From Dermabacter vaginalis (GTDB lineage: Bacteria > Actinomycetota > Actinomycetes > Actinomycetales > Dermabacteraceae): DNA of 64,000 nucleotides. How positions within the stretch are numbered: position 1 is the stretch's first letter; each line of letters begins with the position of its first letter. The stretch is taken from the NCBI RefSeq assembly GCF_001678905.1, contig NZ_CP012117.1, forward strand, positions 1,984,001-2,048,000. Direction: 5' to 3'. The notes below the pieces were generated by a model, which searched no databases, was not told where the DNA came from, and saw only the letters and a program-made list of their open reading frames with translations. Position numbers and translations under genes: made by a program. Below are positions 52,601 through 61,948 of this stretch, one piece after another.

Positions 52601-55321
52601 CTACTTCCGTTGACGCCCGCGTTTCTTGTTCGGAACCTCAGGCCCACCGAAGATTGCAGCGCCAAGATCATCGATATCGGCCGCAGTCGAGCCGTCCGAG
52701 GAACCGTCAGCAGTTTCGACCGATTCGCGCGAATCATCGTCACCCTCGGCCGTCTTACTCACACCGCGCTTCTTCGAGGGCTTACGCGCCTTTCGGCCAC
52801 CCGAGCCTCGTGTGGACTGCGCCGCCGATTTCTTCGACTGTACCTGCGTACTCGAGGCCTTCTCGCGCACCGTTTTCGAGGCGCGCGACTCCCGATCAAC
52901 GCTTTCGCTCGCTTCTCGCAAATTGTCGGCGAGATCGACCTGCTCGAGGCCCCGCGACAGCACGATCGGGACGACGAGCACCATGAGGGCCGCAACGACG
53001 ATCACGATCCGCACGAGCGGATGCGTCGCCTCATCACCCGTGAGTGCCACGACCGCAGGCGCCGTCGCAAGCGTCATGAGCGTTGCTATCACACCGAAGC
53101 CGGAGGCACCGGCAAGAGAGAAGGTGAGCGCCAATCGCGCACGCGCCTCCGAAACTTCCGTGAGCACGCTCGAATACGCGAGCGACTCAGCGCCACCGGC
53201 CGCGCCCTGCTCCACCCGAGCGCGGGCGGCCTCACTCGAGGCGACGCGCATGTGCGCAGCGGCAGCCACGAGGCCCGACGCCGCTACAGCGCCCACCGCA
53301 AATGCCGGAAGTGAGGCTGCGCCGAGCCCGAAACCGCACAGGACCGGGGCCAGTAGTGCACACATCACCACGATTGCGGAGGTGCGGCGAAGTGCGCTTT
53401 CAAGGCCCTCGAAACCAAGGTCATCGTCAAAATCCCACGAGTCCCCAGCCCCCGCACCATCGCCTGCCCGGTCAGAAAGGGCAATGCGCGCCTCGGTCAC
53501 CGCATTGGCGAGCACAGCGCGCGCGGGCGTCGCCACGAACGCCGAGACCGCAAGAACCGCAACGATCCCGAAGAAAAAGCCGAGAACGACCGTCGGCGAG
53601 TCGATGGTCAACGCACGCAGCTGCCTGTCGGCCCACAGCGCACCCTGCTGCTGTGCCGCGCGCATCGCCCCCGCAATAGGTGCCACGAGTGGAAGGGCGG
53701 CCGCGCTTGCCACAAGCGCCAGGACCGCGCCGGCAAGAGCCTTGTGGGAGGAACGATCGGCGGCGGCGTGGGGATCCTTAGCGTCAGGGCGTCCGACGCT
53801 TGCCGCGCCACCGTCGGATTCCAGGACGATACTCGCGTCGCCCGCGATCGCCGAGAATCCGCCCCACATCACTGCCGCGGCGGCAGCGGCGAGTGCGAGC
53901 AGATAGTAACCGAGGTAGGCGATTCCAGCGGCGGCCGTCGCAAGGCCCCATGCCGCGGCGATACCGAGCAGGGCGGCAATGGCGAGCAGTGCTAGTGCGC
54001 GACTGGAACCGAGGCCCACCGCCGACGGGCTGATACGCCCGAAGCGCGCCGCGACAATCCCGCGCGAGGAGCCTTCTCCCATGGCGGTCTCGGCTCGCAC
54101 ATGCGGCCACACGATCGCGAGGCCCGCAAGGAGGGCGAGTGCGCCTCCAATGACGAGCGCGAGACCCGTCACGAACGAGGGGTTGATCGCGTGCAACATG
54201 AGCGTATCGACCACGCTTTGCGCTTCGGGGGCATCACCCACGTTGGCGTAGAAGTCAGGGAATTGCGCGACGATCTTCTCGATGAGAGGTTCCACCTCAT
54301 CACGCGCAACGGAACTGGGCGCCTGCTGAGTGCCCGAGTCGACGAAGAGTGACACGAGCAACGGGTCGTTGAATTCTCCGAGCCCCACTTCGGCCATGCG
54401 GAGATTCGCGTAGCGAGTGGGCAGCCACAGGGTGAGCAACGAGCCCACGAGAGCGAGCGGAATGATTCCCGTGAGTCCGGCGCTCACAAAACGCGAGGAA
54501 CGCGTTGATCCGGCGGGTATGACACACGAAGCGATGAGCGCCGCGAGTGCGCCACAAAAGAGCAGCAGCGCGGACACTATTCCCGCGAGCCCCACAATGG
54601 GCACGCCCAGCGTCATAATCGCGCCACCAAGAAGGGCGGCAAGCGCAGCGGAATCGACGGCACGAAGAGGGCCACGGGCGAGCCTCGGCGAGAGGGAGGC
54701 GGAGGGAACGGCGTCCCGTTCACGCGAGTGCTCGAGTGCGCCAACATCGATGAGCGCTCCCGTCTCTCCCAACAGCGAGAGCGCGACACCGGAACGCAGC
54801 GCCGCCCCACCTACGGCAAGTCCGAGCGCAACGAGAAGCAAAAGCGGCCCCGCATCGGCATGTTTCACGACGACGAGGGCGATGAGCATAAGCGTTGCGG
54901 CGCCCACGCCGATTCCGCGCACGCTCCCGGGCAGGGCTCTCGCCGCAGAAAGGCGTGGCTTTCGCGGTTCATCAGTGGCGTCCGGATCGAGGCCATCGAC
55001 ATTCGCACGCGCGGCGAGCAGCGTGCCAAGCGCCGCCACCACGACCGCGAGGATGCTTCCCATAAACACGGATCCGCCGCGTAAAAGCCGGTCGGCCGCA
55101 TCACCGGGCGCAAGCGCCACGAGAATTCCCGCGCCAAGCCCTCCCCAGAGCGCGGAATGCGAGGCAGCCGTCACGAGCGTGCCGATCCGCGGCGCACGCT
55201 CATCGACGCCGTCGCCGCCACGCGCGAGCCACACCCACGGGTGAGCGAGAGCAATGAGCGAAAGAACACCGGCCGCAACGAGCATCCAGGCGGTGTCGGC
55301 CCCGAGTGCGAAGGCGCTCAT
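52601..55321 (-). CDS. Large membrane protein resembling a degenerate H+-pyrophosphatase
   Basis: 906 residues from ATG 55321, overlapping the upstream gene by four bases. About 15-16 membrane helices, the same number as membrane-bound pyrophosphatases, and several segments line up with H+-PPase: AIAGDASIVLESDGGAAS with YGPISDNAGGIAEM; LRALTIDSPTVVLGFFFGIVAV with the IDLxxPKVxVGLxxG stretch; ARRTSAIVVMCALLAPVLCGFGLG with the MIxPxLLAVxxPxxVGF stretch; then a SLAYSSVLTEV segment at the place of AHKAAVVGDTVGDPFKD. The acidic DxxxD pyrophosphate-binding motifs are absent. A 90-residue Lys/Ser/Asp-rich tail (KKSAAQSTRGSGGRKARK) follows. Function unknown; alignment is by eye. Confidence 0.6.
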   Translation of the reverse strand: MSAFALGADTAWMLVAAGVLSLIALAHPWVWLARGGDGVDERAPRIGTLVTAASHSALWGGLGAGILVALAPGDAADRLLRGGSVFMGSILAVVVAALGTLLAARANVDGLDPDATDEPRKPRLSAARALPGSVRGIGVGAATLMLIALVVVKHADAGPLLLLVALGLAVGGAALRSGVALSLLGETGALIDVGALEHSRERDAVPSASLSPRLARGPLRAVDSAALAALLGGAIMTLGVPIVGLAGIVSALLLFCGALAALIASCVIPAGSTRSSRFVSAGLTGIIPLALVGSLLTLWLPTRYANLRMAEVGLGEFNDPLLVSLFVDSGTQQAPSSVARDEVEPLIEKIVAQFPDFYANVGDAPEAQSVVDTLMLHAINPSFVTGLALVIGGALALLAGLAIVWPHVRAETAMGEGSSRGIVAARFGRISPSAVGLGSSRALALLAIAALLGIAAAWGLATAAAGIAYLGYYLLALAAAAAAVMWGGFSAIAGDASIVLESDGGAASVGRPDAKDPHAAADRSSHKALAGAVLALVASAAALPLVAPIAGAMRAAQQQGALWADRQLRALTIDSPTVVLGFFFGIVAVLAVSAFVATPARAVLANAVTEARIALSDRAGDGAGAGDSWDFDDDLGFEGLESALRRTSAIVVMCALLAPVLCGFGLGAASLPAFAVGAVAASGLVAAAAHMRVASSEAARARVEQGAAGGAESLAYSSVLTEVSEARARLALTFSLAGASGFGVIATLMTLATAPAVVALTGDEATHPLVRIVIVVAALMVLVVPIVLSRGLEQVDLADNLREASESVDRESRASKTVREKASSTQVQSKKSAAQSTRGSGGRKARKPSKKRGVSKTAEGDDDSRESVETADGSSDGSTAADIDDLGAAIFGGPEVPNKKRGRQRK
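53792..53818. repeat. 27-bp near-palindromic repeat, copy 4 (coding)
   Basis: TCCGACG and CGTCGGA flank CTTGCCGCGCCAC; 24 of 27 bases match copy 1. It lies inside the H+-PPase-like gene in a loop coding for SDGGAASVG, in a different reading frame from the copies at 21583 and 38074. Confidence 0.65.
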
Positions 55322-57246
55322 GCGAGAAGCGAGAGGACGAGCGTGCGCGTGCCCTCCTCGGTCAGGGTCACGGGCACACCCCAGTCTTGCTGGTGCATGT
55401 GGCAGGCGGGGAACTCGACGCTCGGGTCGGCGTCGCACGAGGCTGCGCGCGCACTGACGTGAATGACGCCTTCGCTGTAGTTCGGGTCGAGCTCAATCTC
55501 GCGTTCAAGCTCGCTCGACGTGCCGCCGCCGCTCACGAGCATCGCCGGCGGCGTCGTCGAAACACTCACCTGCACGGCGGGGCCGAAGGATTCGTCGAGC
55601 TTATGCCCCTCGGGAGGGGTGAAGGCGACCTTCACGGTGAGCGGCCCCGCATTCGAGACCGCAGTTGCCGGTCGTTCGGTCTGCTGCGCACCTTCATCGA
55701 TGACCTGCTCAGCGGCGGGCGAAATGGAGATCCACGTGAGCTTGTGTGCGCCGGATTCCACGACGATGAGCTGCGCAAGCCCGTCAATCGGATCCACAAC
55801 GATCAGGTCGCTCGGCTCCGAGAGCCCCGTCGCCACGGTCACCACGGAATCGTGAATCGGGTCGATGATGCGCACCGCGCCGTTGTAGGTATCGGCGACC
55901 GCGAGGCGACCGTCGGCGAGGACGGTAATGCCGAGCGGGTGCTGGAGCCTCGCCTTCTCGAGCGGCCCGTCCACGTGGCCGAAGTCGAACAGACCCTCGC
56001 CTACGAGAGTTGTCACCTCACTGCGGTCCGCGGCGATCACGCGCACGGCGCTCGTTTCCGCATCCGCGACGAACACGGTTCCGTTCGCATCAACCGTGAC
56101 CCCCGAGGGTTGCGCCCACCACGAGCGTACGAGCGCGCCGTCCACGAGCCCCTCCTGGGTCGTGCCCGCGAGCACCGCGAGAGCACCCACGTCCACGAAC
56201 TCGCCGTCGTCGTTGAGCGCCGCGGGCCTATAGGTCCACATCTGGTGGATGCCCGCCATCGCGATCACGATCTGCCCCGATACATCGTCCCACTCCACAT
56301 CCCACGGAGTCGAGAGGGCGAACTGGACCGGGGTGCCCGTGCCGGTGGGCAGAGCCTGGCCTTGCATCCACTGCTCACCATTACCGGCGAGGGTAAACAC
56401 ATGGCTTTCGATTCGGGGGCGCAGGAGCCGACGCCTGCCGAGCTGCACACCGCGCAAACGGTGGTTCCCGGTGTCGGCAATCACGAGGTCGTAACCCACC
56501 TGGTCAGCGATCTCGGGGGGAAGCACCGCGACGCCGTTCGGCTGAGAGAATTGTGCCTCGGCCGCGTCACCGTCATTCCAGCCGCGCTCGCCCGTGCCGA
56601 TCACTTCGTCGACACTCACGCCATCGGCTTCGAACACCACGAGGCGGTTTTGCCCCGCGTCGCTCACGACAATGCGCCCATCGGGCAAAAGGCCACCCTT
56701 CGAGGGGAAACGCAGTGTGTGGAGTTCGGACTGCTCGAGAACGGTCGGGGCATCGCCGCGCACGAGGCTACCGTCGGACTCCGCCTCACTCACGAGACGA
56801 GAGATGATCCCGTCAAGGTTCGCCGCGTGCCCCTCCCCCGACATTGACGCCGCGATGCGTCCGTGCGTGTCGAGAACCATGAGGGTCGGCCAGGCCTTCG
56901 CGCCATATTCGCTCCACGTGCGCAGGTCGGGATCGTCGAGAACGGGATGCTCAACGCCGTAGCGTTCGATGTTGGCGATAAGGGCGTCGTGATCGCGCTC
57001 GAACGAGAATTTCGGGGAATGCACGCCGATCACGACGACTTCTTGCGACCATTTCTCCTCGAGAGGGCGCAGCTCGTCGAGCACGTGCAGGCAGTTCACG
57101 CAGCAAAAAGTCCAAAAGTCGAGGATCACGATCTTGCCGCGCAGATCCTCAAGGCTCAGATCAACTCCGCCGGTGTTGAGCCAGGAACGGCCGAGCAGTT
57201 CGGAGGCGCGGGGGCGTGCGGTTTCGCGGAAGTTCTCGCTCGTCAT
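55318..57246 (-). CDS. Thioredoxin-like protein with NHL repeats
   Basis: 642 residues, no signal peptide. Residues 15-160 are a TlpA-like thioredoxin fold with the redox pair C49-V-N-C52 (WTFCCVNCLHVLDEL). Then come six NHL-type beta-propeller repeats (about 190-500; GKRLVVSDTGNHR-like units such as VADTYNGAVRI and VADAETSAVRV), and a C-terminal immunoglobulin-like domain. The fusion is known among actinobacteria; reduction of disulfides or thiol-linked sensing is assumed, without a proven substrate. It overlaps the H+-PPase-like gene by four bases, and the HAD gene ends one base upstream, so all three may be co-transcribed. Confidence 0.88.
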   Translation of the reverse strand: MTSENFRETARPRASELLGRSWLNTGGVDLSLEDLRGKIVILDFWTFCCVNCLHVLDELRPLEEKWSQEVVVIGVHSPKFSFERDHDALIANIERYGVEHPVLDDPDLRTWSEYGAKAWPTLMVLDTHGRIAASMSGEGHAANLDGIISRLVSEAESDGSLVRGDAPTVLEQSELHTLRFPSKGGLLPDGRIVVSDAGQNRLVVFEADGVSVDEVIGTGERGWNDGDAAEAQFSQPNGVAVLPPEIADQVGYDLVIADTGNHRLRGVQLGRRRLLRPRIESHVFTLAGNGEQWMQGQALPTGTGTPVQFALSTPWDVEWDDVSGQIVIAMAGIHQMWTYRPAALNDDGEFVDVGALAVLAGTTQEGLVDGALVRSWWAQPSGVTVDANGTVFVADAETSAVRVIAADRSEVTTLVGEGLFDFGHVDGPLEKARLQHPLGITVLADGRLAVADTYNGAVRIIDPIHDSVVTVATGLSEPSDLIVVDPIDGLAQLIVVESGAHKLTWISISPAAEQVIDEGAQQTERPATAVSNAGPLTVKVAFTPPEGHKLDESFGPAVQVSVSTTPPAMLVSGGGTSSELEREIELDPNYSEGVIHVSARAASCDADPSVEFPACHMHQQDWGVPVTLTEEGTRTLVLSLLA

Positions 57247-57247
57247 G

Positions 57248-58654
57248 TCAGTCCTGCTTTCGGTTCGGCCAGCTCTTCACCCACGCGAGGAAGTCGGGGT
57301 CGCTCAAGGAGGAGAGCGTCACGTCGGCCACGTCGATCGGTTGCCCCGTCGAGGGGATCCCGATCAAGGTCATGCCGGCTGCTTTTGCGGCGCGCGCCCC
57401 GATTGGCGAATCCTCAAACGCGAGGCACCGGGAGGGCTCGCACCCGAGGGCTTTCGCGCCGGCCTCGTACATGTCCGGGGCGGGCTTGGGGTTTCCGACG
57501 GTACTCGCGCTTTGAAGGCTCTCAAAATATTCGATGAGACCAGCGCCCGTGAGTTTCTTCTCGAGAATCTCATGCCACGAGTTCGAAGCGACCGCGATCG
57601 GCACCTTTGTCGAGGCGAGTTCGAGGAACTCGCGCGCGCCCGGCATGACGGGAACGTCACTTCCGAGCCGCGCCTGGAAATCGTCGGTCACGAGCTGCTG
57701 CACGTGGGCGGGGTCTTGGTTCGTCATCTCGCCGAGGATCTCGGCGGTTTGCTCGAGGGTCGTGCCCATGAGCGCGCCCAGGTCCCCTTCCGTAGGCGAT
57801 ACGCCCGCGTCGTAGAGAACCTTGAGCTGCGTCTCGGTCCACAGCGCCTCCGTATCGAGAAGGAGGCCGTCGCAATCGGTCACGATCGCTTCGGGGATTT
57901 CGTGGCGTACGAGTCCAAGGGAGTTATACACGGGCGAATAGCCTTCGCGACGATCGGGCCACGTCGCGGCCCATTCACGAAGACCGGCATCGCCGATCGC
58001 CTCGATCTCAAGCTCGCCCTCGGGCTCCTGACCGGGGATCGTGGGAGCGACGATGAGCCGGCACCCGGCGGCGGAGGCCGCTTGCGCGCCCGTTTCCGAA
58101 TCCTCGATCGCGAGGGCGCGTTCGGGGGCGACGCCGAGCAACTCGCACGCGCGCACGTAGATGTCAGGGGCGGGTTTGGGGTTCGGAACATCGTCGAGGG
58201 AGACGACGTGGTCGATGTACGGGAGGAGGCCTACGTCGGCAAGCTCGCTCACGAGCGGAGCGCGGTTGCTGTTCGAGGCCACCGCGACGGGGATGCGGGA
58301 GCTGGCGGCTTTCAGCAGTTCCGCTGCTCCCGGAAGCACGGGGATATCTTCGGCAAGCTTCGCGAAGTAGATCTTTTTGAGGGCTTCGCCCACTTCCTCG
58401 GGGATCTCCCCCGTGAGCTCGGCGATCGCGATGACCACGTCTTTCACGTCACGGCCCACAAGCCACCGGCGGCGCTCCTCGTCCATTTCGAGGGAGCGCG
58501 CCTCAAGGTACTCGACCTGAGTGTCTTCCCACAGGCTCTGGGTGTTGAGGAGAACGCCGTCACAATCGAAAACGATCGCTTCGGGCGTGAAGGTTCCGAA
58601 GGTCTCGTGGAAGGGCGCAAGGCTGGGCGAAAAAGGCTCTGCGTAGTCGCTCAT
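57248..58654 (-). CDS. Tandem double HAD-family hydrolase
   Basis: 468 residues made of two homologous HAD domains in one chain. The first has the nucleophile motif FDCDGVLLNT (D30, D32) and the second TDCDGLLLDT (D260, D262); each continues with a helical cap and ends with GAAQAASAAGCRLIV-type or GARAAKAAGMTLIG motifs. Both active sites look complete, so two phosphatase or phosphoglucomutase-like activities may reside in one protein, or one may be regulatory. Most relatives carry a single domain of about 220 residues. The ATG 58654 has no obvious ribosome binding site. Cytoplasmic. Confidence 0.88.
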   Translation of the reverse strand: MSDYAEPFSPSLAPFHETFGTFTPEAIVFDCDGVLLNTQSLWEDTQVEYLEARSLEMDEERRRWLVGRDVKDVVIAIAELTGEIPEEVGEALKKIYFAKLAEDIPVLPGAAELLKAASSRIPVAVASNSNRAPLVSELADVGLLPYIDHVVSLDDVPNPKPAPDIYVRACELLGVAPERALAIEDSETGAQAASAAGCRLIVAPTIPGQEPEGELEIEAIGDAGLREWAATWPDRREGYSPVYNSLGLVRHEIPEAIVTDCDGLLLDTEALWTETQLKVLYDAGVSPTEGDLGALMGTTLEQTAEILGEMTNQDPAHVQQLVTDDFQARLGSDVPVMPGAREFLELASTKVPIAVASNSWHEILEKKLTGAGLIEYFESLQSASTVGNPKPAPDMYEAGAKALGCEPSRCLAFEDSPIGARAAKAAGMTLIGIPSTGQPIDVADVTLSSLSDPDFLAWVKSWPNRKQD

Positions 58655-58776
58655 AGTGCCTCCACCATACGCAGCGGCCCTGAGAAGAGACCGTTCCCAT
58701 CACAGCTTTTTTGCACGCGAGCGCCCTAGCATGTGGAACGTTAATCTGGCGTCGTTCTGGAAGGCATACCCCCGCC

Positions 58777-60183
58777 ATGACTGCACTCACACGCGGATCC
58801 GTTCTTGTGATCGGAGCCGGCCCCTCGGGCCTCGCGGCCGCAGCCGCCCTGTCCTCACTCGGGGTGGAGTTCGATCTGGTGGATACGCAAAACCACGTGG
58901 GTGGCGTGTGGAACGTCGCAAACGAGGACGCCCCAACCTGGCCGAGCATGAAGCTCGCCACCTCGAAGTCTCACACGCAGTTCGAGGATCTGCGCATGCC
59001 CGTGAGCTTCCCCTCGTTCCCCTCCACCGATGAATACGCGACCTACCTTCGCGCCTACGCCTCCCATCACGGCCTCACGGAGCGTTTTGAACCGAACAAG
59101 GCCGTGCGCAGCGCCCGCTCGTTTGGCGAGGGCCAATGGGAAGTGGATTTCTCCTCGGGCGAAGTGCGCCCCTACACCGGCATCATCGCCGCGCACGGCG
59201 TCTCGCAGCGTCCGTTCCTTCCGCCGCTGTGGCATGAGGCTCGTGAATCGGGCGTGCGCACGATTCATTCGAAGAACTTCCTCGGCGGTGAGGAAACGAC
59301 CGAGAAGAACGTGCTCGTGATCGGTGGCGGCCAAGAGGCTGCCGACGTCGCCGTTGAACTCGCCAAGGCCAACCGCCGCGTGGCCCTCCATCCCACCGAG
59401 GCGCACTGGGTTGTGCCGCGCACGTGGGGCCCGTTCGCCGGTGACTCGCTCGCGAGGCTCGAGCCGACCTTCCTCGGTCGCGCCTTCAACGACACTGTCG
59501 CCGAGAAGCTCATCGAGCGCGCGATTGGCCGCCCCGAGGCCGTGGGTCTGCCAAAGCCCAAGGTTTCAGTCATGGAAGATGAGCCGATCGTCTCGGATTC
59601 CTTCCTTAAGCTCGTGGACGAGCGTCGCATCGAAGTTCTCCAGGACGGCATGCACTTGCCGTTCACGCGCTTCGATTTGATTGTCTTCGCGACCGGCTAC
59701 GAACCGGGCGTCGACTACCTCGACCCCGCGTACACGAGCGACCTTTCACTCGGGGCCTTCCCTCGTTCGCGCCGCGACCTTGCCGTGCTCGGCCAGGTGC
59801 GCGTGCTCGGTGGCGTGACGCCGATCCTCACTCAGCAGGCCGACATCGCGGCATACGCGATGAAAGAACTCCTCGACGAGCTCGAGACGGGCACGCCGTC
59901 GCCCGCGCTCGCACGCTTCGAAAAGCTCAAGTCACGCGCCGATGCCGATGTTCACCGCACCGCTCCCCGCCAAAGCGGCGCTGGCCTCCGCGGCGCCGTC
60001 TCGGGCGTCGCTTCCCGCGTGCGCACCGCGACGCACTCCACACGCATCGCGGAACAAACGCCGTGGAACGAGCAGAGCAGCCTCGACTCCCTACCCGAGG
60101 ATCAGCCGATCCGCCTCCCGCTTACCGATCGCGAGCGTCTCCTCGCGCGCCTTGCGACCGCGCGCGCGATTTTCGAGAAGTAA
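58777..60183 (+). CDS. Flavin-containing monooxygenase-like flavoprotein
   Basis: 468 residues from ATG 58777; the longer in-frame reading from 58711 adds an atypical segment. N-terminal FAD motif VIGAGPSGLAAAAAL, a central VLVIGGGQEAADVAVELA for NADPH, and FATGYEPGVDY typical for class B monooxygenases and related FMO-like reductases. Substrate unknown. The last about 62 bases overlap the convergent CopD-CtaG gene. Confidence 0.87.
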   Translation: MTALTRGSVLVIGAGPSGLAAAAALSSLGVEFDLVDTQNHVGGVWNVANEDAPTWPSMKLATSKSHTQFEDLRMPVSFPSFPSTDEYATYLRAYASHHGLTERFEPNKAVRSARSFGEGQWEVDFSSGEVRPYTGIIAAHGVSQRPFLPPLWHEARESGVRTIHSKNFLGGEETTEKNVLVIGGGQEAADVAVELAKANRRVALHPTEAHWVVPRTWGPFAGDSLARLEPTFLGRAFNDTVAEKLIERAIGRPEAVGLPKPKVSVMEDEPIVSDSFLKLVDERRIEVLQDGMHLPFTRFDLIVFATGYEPGVDYLDPAYTSDLSLGAFPRSRRDLAVLGQVRVLGGVTPILTQQADIAAYAMKELLDELETGTPSPALARFEKLKSRADADVHRTAPRQSGAGLRGAVSGVASRVRTATHSTRIAEQTPWNEQSSLDSLPEDQPIRLPLTDRERLLARLATARAIFEK

Positions 60184-61948
60184 GCGTCGCGCCCCACACC
60201 GCCGCCCCGTAGATCGCAACGATCACGGCGGCGAGGCCCGCGCCCACGTGTTGGTCACGGAGGGTATCGGCAAACCACGTGCGCCCCATGGCTCCGAACC
60301 AACTCGGGGCGATCGCGTACGGCGTGAACGCCATCCACGCGAGTACGACCACGAGAGCAAAGGTGCCGAGCGCGAAGGCTCCTTTCTTCCCCGCGCGCAT
60401 GAGCACCACGAGCAGGGCACCGCACGCCATCATCGCGAGGTCAAGGCCAAGATTTGCGGGGTGAGATTCGAGCAGTCGGCGCATGATCGCTGGCACAAGG
60501 TAGGCGCAGGCGAGAGCGAACGCCGGCACAAGGGCGATTGCGTAGGCGAAGGCCCGACGCCTGCCGAGCACACGCCGAACCCCGTCGAGAAAGGTCTCGC
60601 TTACCCCCATCCCGAGGGCGCTTCCCGGAAGCACAAGGAGGGCGAGCGAGAGCGCGAGGTGCGCGCTGAACAGCACTCGTGAGTAGACCGCGAGTGCGCT
60701 CGAGGCGAGGAGTGGGTAAAGAACGAGAGCGAGAACGATCCAGCGCCGGTTCTGGTGATCAACTCCGCGCGCGACCCTCCGTGTGAGAAGCCACGTGAGT
60801 GCGAGGATCGAAGCGCCGATCGCGAAAATATCGGGCCTCACCTGCGTGAGAGAGGCAAAACTTCGCGGATCGGGAGGAAGGGCGTAGGTCGTGAGAATGC
60901 CCGCGGGCGTGGCTGGCGGTGGGATGTTTTGCGCGGGCGGCGGCGAACTCGACATCGCGGCGGCAAGACCGATCGCGGCGCCCATGAGGAGAATCTCGAG
61001 GAGCGCGAGTTCACGAAAACCGGAGCGCACAAGGGATGTGCGCCGCGCGAGCACGCGCCGCTGAACGTAACCGCACACACCGAGAACGAGAAGCAACGCC
61101 GCCTTCGCGAGGCCAAGCTGCCCATATGGATGCGTCAAGAGTTCGCTGAGTGCGCTCAAGCGCGCGAGGAGTGCGAGCACGCCCGAGAGAGCAAGGCCGA
61201 TCCACGCGAGGAGCGCGAGGGAGGAGAAACGCTCGACCGCGCGCCGCATTTCGGGCTCATCGTCATCGTGGAGTGCGGGGAGGAATTGCAGCACCAGGAG
61301 GGGCCCGACCCACACCGAGAAGGCGAGGAGGTGGAAGAACATCGAGCTCGTCGCACTTTCGTGGCTCACGCTTCCCGCGGCGTGCCCCGTCATGCCCTTG
61401 GCAACGACCGCGCCGAGAGCCGTGAAGGTTGTGGCTCTGGCGGTTCGCGTGCCCGTTCCCGATACCCCGACGGCGCTCGCGAGTGCGGTTGCGGCGATCG
61501 CGGTAATGCTCCATACGCCAAGGTCACTCGCGGCGAACACGCCGATATCGGAACCGAAGTGGGCCGAAAATAGAGGTTGGCCGGAGGAGAGCGAATACGC
61601 GAGGATGAACTGGACGATGAGGAGGAGGGTCCATGCGATCGCGCTCGCGAACGCGATCGTCATGGCGCGCTCTCGTGCGCGCACCGTCCATGCGGCGGGC
61701 TCGGGTGAAGGGTCGAGTAGCCATCCTGCGAGAATCGATCCGCCGAGTGTAAGCGCTCCCGCAGCAGCAGCGAGTGCTGCACTCACGGGGAGCAGAGTCT
61801 CGGTTGCTCGGCCCGCGTTCGCGAGCAGGATTTCGGCGTCCCCTGCCGCGTAGCGCGCGCCGGCCAAGGCCGCTGCCGCGCCGCCCGCGAGGGCCACGCA
61901 CGAGATAAGGAGCGCGGCGATCACCGCGCGCATGTGCGCACGGCTCAC
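60122..61948 (-). CDS. CopD-CtaG fusion: copper resistance / cytochrome c oxidase assembly protein
   Basis: 608 residues, multi-pass membrane protein. The N-terminal half is CopD-like, with HAAGSVSHESATSSMFFHLLAFSVWVGPLLVLQFLPAL. The C-terminal half is CtaG-like (VYSRVLFSAHLALSLALLVLPGSALGMG and GKKGAFALGTFALVVVLAW). This arrangement is common in actinobacteria and is tied to copper delivery to respiratory oxidase. GTG 61948 overlaps the stop of the FluC gene by four bases, so it is coupled to it. The 62-base convergent overlap with the monooxygenase gene is unusual. Confidence 0.88.
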   Translation of the reverse strand: MSRAHMRAVIAALLISCVALAGGAAAALAGARYAAGDAEILLANAGRATETLLPVSAALAAAAGALTLGGSILAGWLLDPSPEPAAWTVRARERAMTIAFASAIAWTLLLIVQFILAYSLSSGQPLFSAHFGSDIGVFAASDLGVWSITAIAATALASAVGVSGTGTRTARATTFTALGAVVAKGMTGHAAGSVSHESATSSMFFHLLAFSVWVGPLLVLQFLPALHDDDEPEMRRAVERFSSLALLAWIGLALSGVLALLARLSALSELLTHPYGQLGLAKAALLLVLGVCGYVQRRVLARRTSLVRSGFRELALLEILLMGAAIGLAAAMSSSPPPAQNIPPPATPAGILTTYALPPDPRSFASLTQVRPDIFAIGASILALTWLLTRRVARGVDHQNRRWIVLALVLYPLLASSALAVYSRVLFSAHLALSLALLVLPGSALGMGVSETFLDGVRRVLGRRRAFAYAIALVPAFALACAYLVPAIMRRLLESHPANLGLDLAMMACGALLVVLMRAGKKGAFALGTFALVVVLAWMAFTPYAIAPSWFGAMGRTWFADTLRDQHVGAGLAAVIVAIYGAAVWGATLTSRKSRARSQGARGDARDR

